NCBI GenBank assembly: GCA_015655565.1
Contig: JAATEU010000295.1
Coordinates: 1 to 14,315 of the forward strand
Length of the DNA: 14,315 nt
Source: Clostridiales bacterium
Lineage (GTDB): Bacteria; Bacillota; Clostridia; Lachnospirales; Lachnospiraceae
Reading direction: 5' to 3'
Positions within the stretch are counted from its first letter, which is position 1, and each line of letters begins with the position of its first letter. Positions 5,741-13,082 of this stretch are shown here, one piece after another. The position numbers and the translations under genes are program-made. The notes below the pieces were generated by a model that made no database searches, had not been told where the DNA came from, and saw only the letters and a program-made list of their open reading frames with translations.

Positions 5741-6619
5741 TCAACCACTTATAAAGTTTAAGAATTTTCTATTCGCCGGAATTTCGCAGGCATCCATAGG
5801 CATTGCAAAATATATTGTCTGAGTTATTACTCTTTTTAGAGGCCGATACATAATTCCATTATATATATTTGCTTGGACTAGCACTTCCGAGCCAAATGCA
5901 ACACCCATTTTGCCTACTACCATCTGTACCATTATTTCCGGATGACATGTCTCACAAATAATTTTGGGATTCACATTACTGTTAGAGAATCCAGCAACCA
6001 AAATAGAATGAAGGTTTGAAGTAATTAATGGCATAATTATATTTTCATCTTTCATATCAGTATAATCAATACAGCACTTTTCTCTTAACGGATGATCGGG
6101 AGACAGGAGCACAAACATGTTTGTATCATACATTTTAGTCATATAAATACCCTGAATGTCTGGGGGATTTCCGTAAAACGGGATGAATGCTGCGTCAAGG
6201 TGATGAGCTGTCAGCATATTCAGAAGGGTCTTACCTTCATTCACTGTAATTAAAGTTTCTATCATTGGGTTTTCACGCGAAAATAAAAAGAGTCTATTTA
6301 ATATAGAGGAGGCTCCAAAGGAGCTAAACATACCTATGCGTATCTTCCCTTTGTTATGCATAGAGTAATCTGTCATAGCATTTGTCAGGCAATCCAAATC
6401 ATTCAATATACGCCTGGCATAAACTAAGAATTCTTCACCAGCCAAGGTAGTTACCATATTTCTACTTTGACGAACAAAAAGCTGAACACCCAATTCTTCT
6501 TCTAACTTCATGATTTGCTGAGAGAGAGTAGGCTGTGTAACAAAAAGTTTTTCTGTAGCGGCAGTTATACTACCACATTCACTTACTGTAAGAATATACT
6601 CAAGTTGCGTTAGTTTCAA
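5741..6619 (-). CDS. LysR-type transcriptional regulator
   Basis: DNA-binding regulator of 292 residues. The N-terminal winged helix-turn-helix (about 1-60) has the classic pattern Leu-Thr-Gln-Leu-Glu-Tyr-Ile, Gly-Ser-Ile-Thr-Ala-Ala-Thr-Glu-Lys-Leu, Val-Thr-Gln-Pro-Thr-Leu-Ser-Gln-Gln-Ile and Leu-Glu-Glu-Glu-Leu-Gly-Val-Gln-Leu-Phe. A linker helix leads to a periplasmic-binding-protein-like effector domain (about 90-290). The start is taken as TTG 6619 because GGAGGGG (6631-6625 on the minus strand) lies 5 bases upstream and the protein then begins exactly where family members do; an ATG at 6634 overlaps that site and has none of its own. It is divergent from the SLC13/ABC transport cluster, the usual layout for a LysR regulator and its target. 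The effector is not deducible from sequence. Confidence 0.95.
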   Translation of the reverse strand: MKLTQLEYILTVSECGSITAATEKLFVTQPTLSQQIMKLEEELGVQLFVRQSRNMVTTLAGEEFLVYARRILNDLDCLTNAMTDYSMHNKGKIRIGMFSSFGASSILNRLFLFSRENPMIETLITVNEGKTLLNMLTAHHLDAAFIPFYGNPPDIQGIYMTKMYDTNMFVLLSPDHPLREKCCIDYTDMKDENIIMPLITSNLHSILVAGFSNSNVNPKIICETCHPEIMVQMVVGKMGVAFGSEVLVQANIYNGIMYRPLKRVITQTIYFAMPMDACEIPANRKFLNFISG

Positions 6620-7004
6620 ATTAACCCCTCCCATAGTCTAATAGCATATTGTATAGTAAAGTTTTTATCAATATGTTGGTTCTTACACGTTATATTTTAA
6701 AATAGTTATTATTGTTAAGTTATAATAATTATAAACTTGATTTCATATAGATTCAAGATAAATTTACTAAATTAAATTTTAATATATATAAAATAAACAA
6801 TAATATAGTTAAATATTAATTTTTATTTGTGGTAATGTATAGCCGAAACCTATGGGAACCATACATAAGAACAATTATACTTATTGGATGAAATATATTA
6901 TGATAAAATCAATAACAGGGCGAAATTAAAGTAATGATATTTATACAAAATAACTAAAAATTTAACTTGTTAAGGTATTTCATAATTAGTCGGGAGGTGG
7001 TTGT
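6620..7004. other. Divergent regulatory region between lysR and the transport cluster
   Basis: This is a very AT-rich 385-bp stretch with no supported gene. Its one compositional island is the dyad at 6835-6866. A TATGAT hexamer (6899-6904) downstream of the dyad could be the -10 box of the transporter promoter; no good -35 is seen, as is common for activator-dependent promoters. On the lysR side, ATAG and TATAG repeats at about 6641-6656 and an imperfect AT-only inverted repeat near 6703-6735 are too weak to name. The transporter ribosome-binding site GGGAGGTGG is at 6992-7000. Confidence 0.45.
6835..6866. promoter_or_regulatory. Compound dyad with an ATAG-N7-CTAT box, likely LysR-type operator
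   Basis: Three overlapping inverted repeats lie within 32 bp: an outer ATGTAT (6835-6840) with ATACAT (6861-6866); ATAG (6839-6842) with CTAT (6850-6853), a perfect T-N11-A box as bound by LysR-type regulators; and TATGG-GAA-CCATA (6851-6863). It sits about 140 bases before the SLC13 start and about 220 from the lysR start, in otherwise featureless AT-rich DNA. The neighbouring LysR protein is the expected ligand. As RNA the same segment could also fold, so a small structured leader is an alternative. Confidence 0.55.
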
Positions 7005-8405
7005 ATGTCGGTATTGAATGGCGATAGCAAGAAAAAAAACTGGTATGCCAAAATGTTTGCAAGTTTCATTGTCCCGGCAATTATTATTTTAATACGTCCT
7101 TTAGAGATGAATGTCCGTCAGGCATTGGTGTCTGCAGCGCTTATACTGGTTATTACCTGGTGGTCAACTAAGCTGGTAAATAAGATTATAGCATCAAGTT
7201 TTTTGCTTGGTGCATTTGCTATTTTTAGTTCAGCTCCGCTGAAAACTGTTTTCTCATTTCCATTGTCAGAAACTTTTGTGCTTATTATTTTAAGCTATTT
7301 GTTTTCACAGGGAATAAAAAACTCTAGGTTGGCGGAACGAGCACTGGAACCTTTATTATCAAGATACATAAATACACCAGTGAAGGCATTTGGATCCATC
7401 ATACTTGTTTTTATTCTTACAATATATGTGATTCCACAGCCACTTGCAAGACTTATCATTATCGCTAATATTTATCATAATCATCTAAAAAAAACAAACA
7501 TACCAAAGCGATCAGTTTCGGTTATTATGCTTTCAATCTTTAATTTTTATGTAGCAGTGAATATGATGGCAATTGACGCAGACCTTATTCTCAATTCAGC
7601 ATCTGCCGGCTTTGCTGGAATTGATATAACCAATGGTCAATGGATGAGTTATATGACTGTTCCTACTCTAGCTTTCTCTGTCGTAATGATGGGATTGATT
7701 TGTCTGATATTCCGTAAGGATGTATTTCGTGTCAGATTTGAAGTTAGCGATACAATAAAAGCGGCTAAACCTCCTATGTCGGGATGGGACAAAATAACAG
7801 CTATCGTTGTTATTGGTACCGTGTTACTTTGGGCTATAAGTGGTCTGTTTGGAGATGTACTAACGTTTACAATAAATCCTACTATAGTTACTTTAGTAGG
7901 TACACTTATCTTATTTGCTTTAGGTACGCTTAAACTGAAAGATTTGAGAGCCATTGATGTTACTACAATTATTTTTATATCGGCTGCCTTCTCCATAGGT
8001 GGTGTTATGAAAGCCTGTGGAATTGCGGATATTGTATTTTTAAGAGTTACAATACTGTTCCCGGATACTTTTTCACTACGTTATATTGTAGTAATAATTC
8101 TAGTTTCCATGGGAATGCACTTGATTTTAGGAAGTAATACGACAACACTATCTGTTGTTTTACCTGGCCTTGTTATGATTGGTGAAGGAGTCATACCTGC
8201 AACTGCAACATTATTTATTTGTTATACAAGCTTGGCATGTCACTATCTGTTACCATTTCATTCTGTTGGAATGATGATAGGGAGCTCGAATGAATATTTT
8301 GAGACTCGTGACATCGTTAAATTAGGCTCAGTGCTCATGGTAATAATATTTATTGCTGTATTTGTACTGTTCCTGCCGTGGTGGCAGCTTCAGGGCTTAC
8401 TATGA
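7005..8405 (+). CDS. SLC13/DASS-family permease (anion or dicarboxylate transporter)
   Basis: Membrane protein of 466 residues with about a dozen hydrophobic segments, belonging to the ion transporter superfamily that includes divalent-anion:sodium symporters and CitT. The C-terminal half contains the family motif Gly-Ser377-Asn378-Thr379-Thr-Thr, part of a sodium and substrate site, and a later Leu-Leu-Pro-Phe-His-Ser (415-420). The matching place in the N-terminal half (about 143-155) reads Ile-Pro-Gln-Pro-Leu-Ala-Arg and lacks the usual Ser-Asn-Thr, so ion coupling may differ from characterised members. ATG 7005 follows GGGAGGTGG closely. It is the first gene of the cluster opposite lysR; the next gene begins 56 bases after its stop. 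The substrate is unknown; a carboxylate or other small anion is the family-based guess. Confidence 0.85.
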   Translation: MSVLNGDSKKKNWYAKMFASFIVPAIIILIRPLEMNVRQALVSAALILVITWWSTKLVNKIIASSFLLGAFAIFSSAPLKTVFSFPLSETFVLIILSYLFSQGIKNSRLAERALEPLLSRYINTPVKAFGSIILVFILTIYVIPQPLARLIIIANIYHNHLKKTNIPKRSVSVIMLSIFNFYVAVNMMAIDADLILNSASAGFAGIDITNGQWMSYMTVPTLAFSVVMMGLICLIFRKDVFRVRFEVSDTIKAAKPPMSGWDKITAIVVIGTVLLWAISGLFGDVLTFTINPTIVTLVGTLILFALGTLKLKDLRAIDVTTIIFISAAFSIGGVMKACGIADIVFLRVTILFPDTFSLRYIVVIILVSMGMHLILGSNTTTLSVVLPGLVMIGEGVIPATATLFICYTSLACHYLLPFHSVGMMIGSSNEYFETRDIVKLGSVLMVIIFIAVFVLFLPWWQLQGLL

Positions 8406-8461
8406 ATTGGCCACACATGAGTGTGTCTAATATAAAAAATTAAGAAAGAGGAGGAACCACA

Positions 8462-10054
8462 ATGATGAAGAAGTGGATTGCAACGATGTTGTCACTAGTA
8501 ATAGTAATGGTATTAAGCTTAACCGCTTGCGGTGGCAAAGGGGGACAGAAAGAGGGTCAGGATTCTCAAAGTACTGGCACCGAGAGTAAAACGGAGGGTG
8601 AAACAAGGAGCGATACTGTAAGCACTCCGGAAGGTAAGACTGCTCTGAAGTTTGCATTGGATGCAGAACCAGCATCTCTTGATCATTATATGCATACGAA
8701 GCAGCAAGGATTTACTGTTGGCACACTCATTTTTGAAACACTAATTAAAAAGGACACAAATGGCGAGTATATCCCTTGGTTGGCAAAAGAGTGGGAATTT
8801 GTTGATGATACAACAATTATCTTCAAGTTACGCGATGATGTAACGTTCCATGATGGAAGTAAATTTACAGCAGAAGATGCTGCATATTCCCTTGCTCTTG
8901 GAGCTATAAGCTCATTCAGCAAAACAATTTTCAGCAGTATAGATTCTGAAAATACAAAGGCAATCGATGAATTTACTCTAGAGCTCAAACTTCTTAATCC
9001 CTATGCTCCTATTATGGAGGCACTAGCTTCTTTCCGTGGAGCCATGTTAAGTAAAAATGCACGTGAAACTATGGGAGAAGAGGCATATGGACGTGCACCT
9101 ATAGCAACAGGACCAATGAAGTTCACCGAATGGGTTTCCGGAGATCGTATTGAAATGGAAGCATATGAAGGCTATTGGGGAGAAAAACTTGCTTTTAGTA
9201 AAGCAACTGCACGTATTATTGTAGAATCCTCCGCTCGTAGTATAGAACTTGAAACTGGTGGTGTAGATATTGCAATGGAATTAGCTTTCTCTGACTGGGA
9301 GAGAATAGAGGAAAATCCTGATACTGTTCTTATAAGTGGAGAAAGTCAATCAAGCACATTTATACTTCTTAATAATTCCATGGAACCTTTTAATGACATT
9401 AGAGTAAGACAAGCATTGGCATATGCTCTGGATTTGGAATCACTTGTTGATATTGTATTCCAGGGGCAGGCTACGATTGCAGACAGTTATTATATCCCAA
9501 GTATATTAGGACATAAAACAGTAGGTCCAATGGAATATAACCCTGAAAAAGCCAAAGAATTATTGGCAGAAGCGGGATATGCCGATGGTCTTACAATAGA
9601 CTATTACACCTATGAGAACCCCATCCATTCACCAGTTGGAGAAGTTGTTCAAAGTATGTGGGCCCAGGTTGGAGTTACAGTAGAAATCAAAACAGTCGAT
9701 CTTGCAACAATGACAGATATGAATAATAACGGTCTAGTTTCTGTGGCACATATGTCTCCTACAGTTGCAATTGCTGATCCAGATGCTGCGCTGATGATAT
9801 GGCCAACATGGCGTACAATATCAATCAAACATAACGACCAGCATGTTCAGGATCTTCTGGATGCCGGACGTTCTACCTATGATGATGCCAATCGTGCTGA
9901 GATATATGGTGAGCTTCAGGATTACTTATTCAGCAAGACATATAATATTCCTATTGCATTCCCAAAAGCAGCATTTGGAACACGTGGTAATATAGGAGGG
10001 CTTGCATTTGCTCCAAGCTTTGTGCCAGACCTGACACAGATTAAGTTTCAGTAA
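8462..10054 (+). CDS. Peptide/nickel-type ABC transporter substrate-binding lipoprotein
   Basis: Extracellular solute-binding protein of 530 residues, family 5 (SBP_bac_5: DppA/OppA/NikA). Residues 1-22 are a lipoprotein signal with the lipobox Leu20-Thr-Ala-Cys23; Cys23 would be lipidated, tethering the protein to the outer face of the membrane. Residues 24-60 are a flexible Gly/Ser/Glu/Thr linker. The mature fold begins near 61, with the typical Phe-Lys-Leu-Arg-Asp-Asp-Val-Thr-Phe-His-Asp-Gly-Ser at 121-133 and, later, Asp-Ile-Arg-Val-Arg-Gln-Ala-Leu-Ala-Tyr-Ala-Leu-Asp. GAGGAGG (8448-8454) sits 7 bases before ATG 8462; an in-frame ATG follows directly. It delivers ligand to the two permeases downstream. 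Ligand may be a di- or oligopeptide or another small molecule; sequence alone does not decide. Confidence 0.93.
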   Translation: MMKKWIATMLSLVIVMVLSLTACGGKGGQKEGQDSQSTGTESKTEGETRSDTVSTPEGKTALKFALDAEPASLDHYMHTKQQGFTVGTLIFETLIKKDTNGEYIPWLAKEWEFVDDTTIIFKLRDDVTFHDGSKFTAEDAAYSLALGAISSFSKTIFSSIDSENTKAIDEFTLELKLLNPYAPIMEALASFRGAMLSKNARETMGEEAYGRAPIATGPMKFTEWVSGDRIEMEAYEGYWGEKLAFSKATARIIVESSARSIELETGGVDIAMELAFSDWERIEENPDTVLISGESQSSTFILLNNSMEPFNDIRVRQALAYALDLESLVDIVFQGQATIADSYYIPSILGHKTVGPMEYNPEKAKELLAEAGYADGLTIDYYTYENPIHSPVGEVVQSMWAQVGVTVEIKTVDLATMTDMNNNGLVSVAHMSPTVAIADPDAALMIWPTWRTISIKHNDQHVQDLLDAGRSTYDDANRAEIYGELQDYLFSKTYNIPIAFPKAAFGTRGNIGGLAFAPSFVPDLTQIKFQ

Positions 10055-10076
10055 GTATTAGTGGCAGCATGAACAT

Positions 10077-10114
10077 GGGTGGTTGCGTCTAAGTTAAACT
10101 ACAACGAACCACCC
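10077..10114 (+). other. Intercistronic hairpin between binding-protein and permease genes
   Basis: GGGTGGTT (10077-10084) pairs perfectly with AACCACCC (10107-10114), with a 22-base loop that contains a small AGTT/AACT pairing. No T run follows, so it is not a classic terminator. Its place just after the binding-protein stop fits an mRNA 3'-end stabiliser that gives more binding protein than permease, as known for several ABC operons. Confidence 0.55.
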
Positions 10115-10163
10115 GCTATCCATAACAATACGGATTATATACCTGAAAGAAGAGGTAATATTT

Positions 10164-11129
10164 ATGCTAAAATTTGTAATTAAGCGTATTCTTGTAACTA
10201 TACCCGTGCTTTTGGGTGTTACACTTCTTATATTTACGATGATGTATTTCACAAATGGTGATCCCGCCAGATTGATTCTGGGCGATGAGGCCACAGAAAT
10301 AGAGGTTGAAGTGCTAAGGGAAGATCTTGGGCTTAACGATTCTTTCCTAGAACAATATACCAATTATCTGATTGGTGTTATAAAAGGCAATTTAGGAACC
10401 TCCTATGTAACTGGAATTCCTGTAAGCGTAGAAATTATGGATCGTATTGGCATTACTATCCGGTTGGCGACACTTAGTACCTTATTCGCCGTCGTCATTG
10501 GAATACCAGCTGGTATTATTTCAGCGGTGAAACAATATTCCGCAGTAGATAATATTACCATGATACTAGCTCTTTTGGGTATCACAATGCCTAACTTCTG
10601 GTTAGCGCTTATGCTTGTATTGTTCTTCTCGGTATTCCTGAATATCCTTCCGGCGTCCGGACTATATGGACCTTTATATTATATTATGCCAGTTATTAGT
10701 ATTAGCGCAGTATCCATAGCTACCATTGCACGGATGACAAGGTCTAGTATGCTAGAGGTAATTCGTCAGGATTATATTCGTACCTCAAGAGCAAAAGGCC
10801 AGACCGAATTCATTATTATCTTCAAACATGCTTTAAAAAATGCATTAATTCCAATTATTACAGTTATAGGTATACAATTTGCTATATCTCTTGGTGGGGC
10901 AGTAGTAAATGAGCAGGTTTTCGCCATACCAGGACTCGGCAAATTCATGGTGGATGCTATTAAAGCAAGGAATTACCCAGTGGTTCAGGGAGGTGTATTG
11001 GTAATTGCAATCATGTTTAGTATTCTTAATTTATTGATTGATTTACTATACGCATTTGTTGATCCGCGAATTAAAACTCAATATCAAAAGTCCTCTAAAA
11101 AATTAAAAATTGCTAAGGAAGAGGGGTGA
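10164..11129 (+). CDS. ABC transporter permease, DppB/OppB type
   Basis: Integral membrane subunit of 321 residues, one half of the import channel. It begins with the family signature (Ile-Lys-Arg-Ile-Leu-Val...Ile-Pro-Val-Leu-Leu-Gly-Val-Thr), has a long extracytoplasmic loop (about 30-95), then five more membrane segments. The cytoplasmic coupling helix (EAA loop) lies at about 203-230: Asp-Tyr-Ile-Arg-Thr-Ser-Arg-Ala-Lys-Gly through Ala-Leu-Lys-Asn-Ala. AGAGGT lies a few bases ahead of ATG 10164. The gap of 109 bases from the binding-protein gene holds the hairpin at 10077-10114; the next permease starts 4 bases after this stop. Length and motifs are normal. Confidence 0.95.
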   Translation: MLKFVIKRILVTIPVLLGVTLLIFTMMYFTNGDPARLILGDEATEIEVEVLREDLGLNDSFLEQYTNYLIGVIKGNLGTSYVTGIPVSVEIMDRIGITIRLATLSTLFAVVIGIPAGIISAVKQYSAVDNITMILALLGITMPNFWLALMLVLFFSVFLNILPASGLYGPLYYIMPVISISAVSIATIARMTRSSMLEVIRQDYIRTSRAKGQTEFIIIFKHALKNALIPIITVIGIQFAISLGGAVVNEQVFAIPGLGKFMVDAIKARNYPVVQGGVLVIAIMFSILNLLIDLLYAFVDPRIKTQYQKSSKKLKIAKEEG

Positions 11130-11133
11130 TGGA

Positions 11134-12006
11134 ATGTCTAACAAAAATAAAAAGGAAGCTGCTAAGCAAAGCCAGCTACATGAAGTGTGGAGAAGACTGA
11201 AGAAAAACCGATTAGCAATATTTGGACTATGCGTTTTGCTCCTTATCATTTTATTGGCTTTAACAGCAGACATCATTTCGCCTTATCCTTATGATTATCA
11301 AGATTACAGTGCGGCAAAGGAATTCCCATCTTTTAAACATCTCTTTGGTACTGATAACTATGGTCGCGATATTCTAAGCCGAGTAATTTATGGAGCACGA
11401 ATTTCACTGCAGATTGGTTTTATATCATTGAGCACGGGAGCCCTGGCAGGTTGTATTCTCGGTGCAATTGCCGGTTACTTTGGTGGAGCATTTGATACGG
11501 TTATTATGCGTTTTACTGATATTTTAATGTCTATACCAAAAACCATACTTGCCATTGCAATTGCTACAACACTGGGACCTGGACTTACAAATGCTATGAT
11601 TGCAGTTTCAATTAGTTCAATACCGAATTTTGCCCGTGTAGTTCGAGCCTCCACCCTGACAGTTAAAGATCAGGAATTTGTAGAGGCAGCAGTATCCATC
11701 GGTGCTGGTAATTTCCGTATTATATTTAGACACATTTTCCCTAATATATTGGCGCCTATTATTGTTCAAGCTACACTTGGTGTCGGTACAGCAATTATAC
11801 TTGCAGCATCACTCAGCTTTCTTGGTCTTGGAATCGAGCCACCTACTCCTGAATGGGGAGCAATGCTCTCAGCAGCAAGAGCTTTTATCCGTGATGAGTG
11901 GTACATGGTTATGTTCCCCGGTCTTGCAATCATGCTAACAGTTCTTGGACTTAATCTATTTGGTGATGGTTTGAGAGATGCACTTGATCCAAAGTTGAAA
12001 ACATGA
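11134..12006 (+). CDS. ABC transporter permease, DppC/OppC type
   Basis: Second channel subunit, 290 residues. It shows the N-terminal Trp-Arg-Arg-Leu-Lys-Lys-Asn-Arg-Leu-Ala motif, a first membrane helix (about 27-48), the conserved His-Leu-Phe-Gly-Thr-Asp-Asn-Tyr-Gly-Arg-Asp (69-79), the coupling loop with Glu-Ala-Ala (184-186) through about residue 207, Leu-Ser-Phe-Leu-Gly-Leu-Gly, and the closing Phe-Gly-Asp-Gly-Leu-Arg-Asp-Ala-Leu-Asp-Pro. ATG 11134 is chosen because GAGGGGTGAT (11121-11130) sits right before it and the family N-terminus then fits; an in-frame TTG at 11110 would overlap the upstream gene and lacks support. It pairs with the DppB-type permease to form the heterodimeric pore. 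Confidence 0.95.
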   Translation: MSNKNKKEAAKQSQLHEVWRRLKKNRLAIFGLCVLLLIILLALTADIISPYPYDYQDYSAAKEFPSFKHLFGTDNYGRDILSRVIYGARISLQIGFISLSTGALAGCILGAIAGYFGGAFDTVIMRFTDILMSIPKTILAIAIATTLGPGLTNAMIAVSISSIPNFARVVRASTLTVKDQEFVEAAVSIGAGNFRIIFRHIFPNILAPIIVQATLGVGTAIILAASLSFLGLGIEPPTPEWGAMLSAARAFIRDEWYMVMFPGLAIMLTVLGLNLFGDGLRDALDPKLKT

Positions 12007-12058
12007 CGATGTAATAAATGATGCTACGTCCAACAAAAAGACAAAGGAGTGCTAATAT

Positions 12059-13030
12059 ATGAATGACAAAAGTAATACACTGTTATTTGTAAGAGATCTT
12101 ACCATATATTACATTACCGATGACGGTGTTGTAAAAGCCGTCAATGGTATCAGTTTTGATTTGGAACGAGGAGAAACATTGGGCTTAGTAGGAGAAACAG
12201 GAGCTGGTAAAACAACTGCAGCACTAGGTCTAATGCGACTGATCCCTGATCCTCCTGGTAAAATAATAAGTGGTGAAATAGTTGTAAATGGTAAAAATAT
12301 TCTTCAGGCAACCAAACATGAGCTTCACGGATATCGAGGAAAAGAAGTTTCAATGATATTCCAGGATCCTATGACTGCTCTTAATCCGATACTTACAGTT
12401 GGAGATCAAATTGCAGAAGTAATTCGACTCCATGAAAAAATGTCAAAGGAACAGGCTTACAAAAAAGCTTCTGATATGCTTGAATTAGTTGGAATACCAA
12501 GTGAGCGGATGAGTGAATATCCCCATCAGTTCTCAGGAGGTATGAAACAGCGTGTGGTAATCGCTATTGCATTAGCCTGCAATCCCCAATTACTTATAGC
12601 AGATGAGCCAACAACAGCACTGGATGTAACAATCCAGGCACAGGTTCTAGCTCTTATGCGTGAACTTAGACAAAAATATGACACATCCATGATTATGATT
12701 ACACATGACTTAGGTGTTGTTACTGAAATATGTGATAAAGTTGCCATTATGTATGCAGGTCAAATCGTAGAAAGTGGTAATCTTGAAGATATCTACGAAA
12801 ATACAAAGCATCCATATACTAAGGGGTTGTTTGGATCTCTGCCAAGTCTTTCATCTAAGGTGAATCGCCTTAGCCCGATACACGGTTTAATGCCTGATCC
12901 TGCGAACTTGCCTGATGGTTGTGCTTTTCATCCTAGATGCCCAAATAAAATGCCTGAATGTGAAACTCGGTGTTCGGTAAATACAGAGATAGAGTCTGGT
13001 CACTTTGTCAGATGTCTGTTATATGAATAA
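12059..13030 (+). CDS. ABC transporter ATPase, DppD/OppD type
   Basis: Cytoplasmic ATPase subunit of 323 residues that powers the importer. Walker A is Gly45-Glu-Thr-Gly-Ala-Gly-Lys-Thr52, the Q-loop Phe-Gln-Asp-Pro is at 101-104, the signature Phe-Ser-Gly-Gly-Met-Lys-Gln-Arg at 158-165, Walker B with Ala-Asp-Glu-Pro at 181-184, and the switch His216. Walker A has Thr and Ala where most relatives have Ser; this is conservative. The C-terminal oligopeptide-transporter extension (about 240-323) has the four-cysteine set Cys288, Cys294, Cys301 and Cys319, which in relatives is associated with metal or Fe-S binding. AAAGGAG (12043-12049) lies 9 bases before ATG 12059. It should pair with the next ATPase as an asymmetric dimer. 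Confidence 0.95.
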   Translation: MNDKSNTLLFVRDLTIYYITDDGVVKAVNGISFDLERGETLGLVGETGAGKTTAALGLMRLIPDPPGKIISGEIVVNGKNILQATKHELHGYRGKEVSMIFQDPMTALNPILTVGDQIAEVIRLHEKMSKEQAYKKASDMLELVGIPSERMSEYPHQFSGGMKQRVVIAIALACNPQLLIADEPTTALDVTIQAQVLALMRELRQKYDTSMIMITHDLGVVTEICDKVAIMYAGQIVESGNLEDIYENTKHPYTKGLFGSLPSLSSKVNRLSPIHGLMPDPANLPDGCAFHPRCPNKMPECETRCSVNTEIESGHFVRCLLYE

Positions 13031-13082
13031 GAATAGTAAATAATAACCTCGATAACAAGGAATTATTTAATTGGAGGGAACC

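Noticed and set aside
6620..6634. ATG 6634 as the lysR start
   Set aside because: The purine-rich site lies between this ATG and TTG 6619, and the family N-terminus begins at the TTG.
6703..6735. Imperfect inverted repeat near the lysR promoter
   Set aside because: Composed only of A/T-rich words in a very AT-rich region, so expected by chance.
7649..7996. 115-codon minus-strand ORF inside the SLC13 gene
   Set aside because: It lies wholly opposite a well-supported membrane protein, has no ribosome-binding site or recognisable domain, and is a reading-frame shadow.
8413..8426. ACACA/TGTGT hairpin between the SLC13 and binding-protein genes
   Set aside because: Five base pairs with no T run; too weak to call a terminator or attenuator.
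11110..11133. Upstream TTG start for the DppC-type permease
   Set aside because: It would overlap the previous gene by 20 bases and has no site in front; ATG 11134 has GAGGGGTGAT directly before it.
11702..11938. 78-codon plus-strand ORF inside the DppC-type permease
   Set aside because: Out-of-frame shadow of a conserved gene, with no ribosome-binding site.
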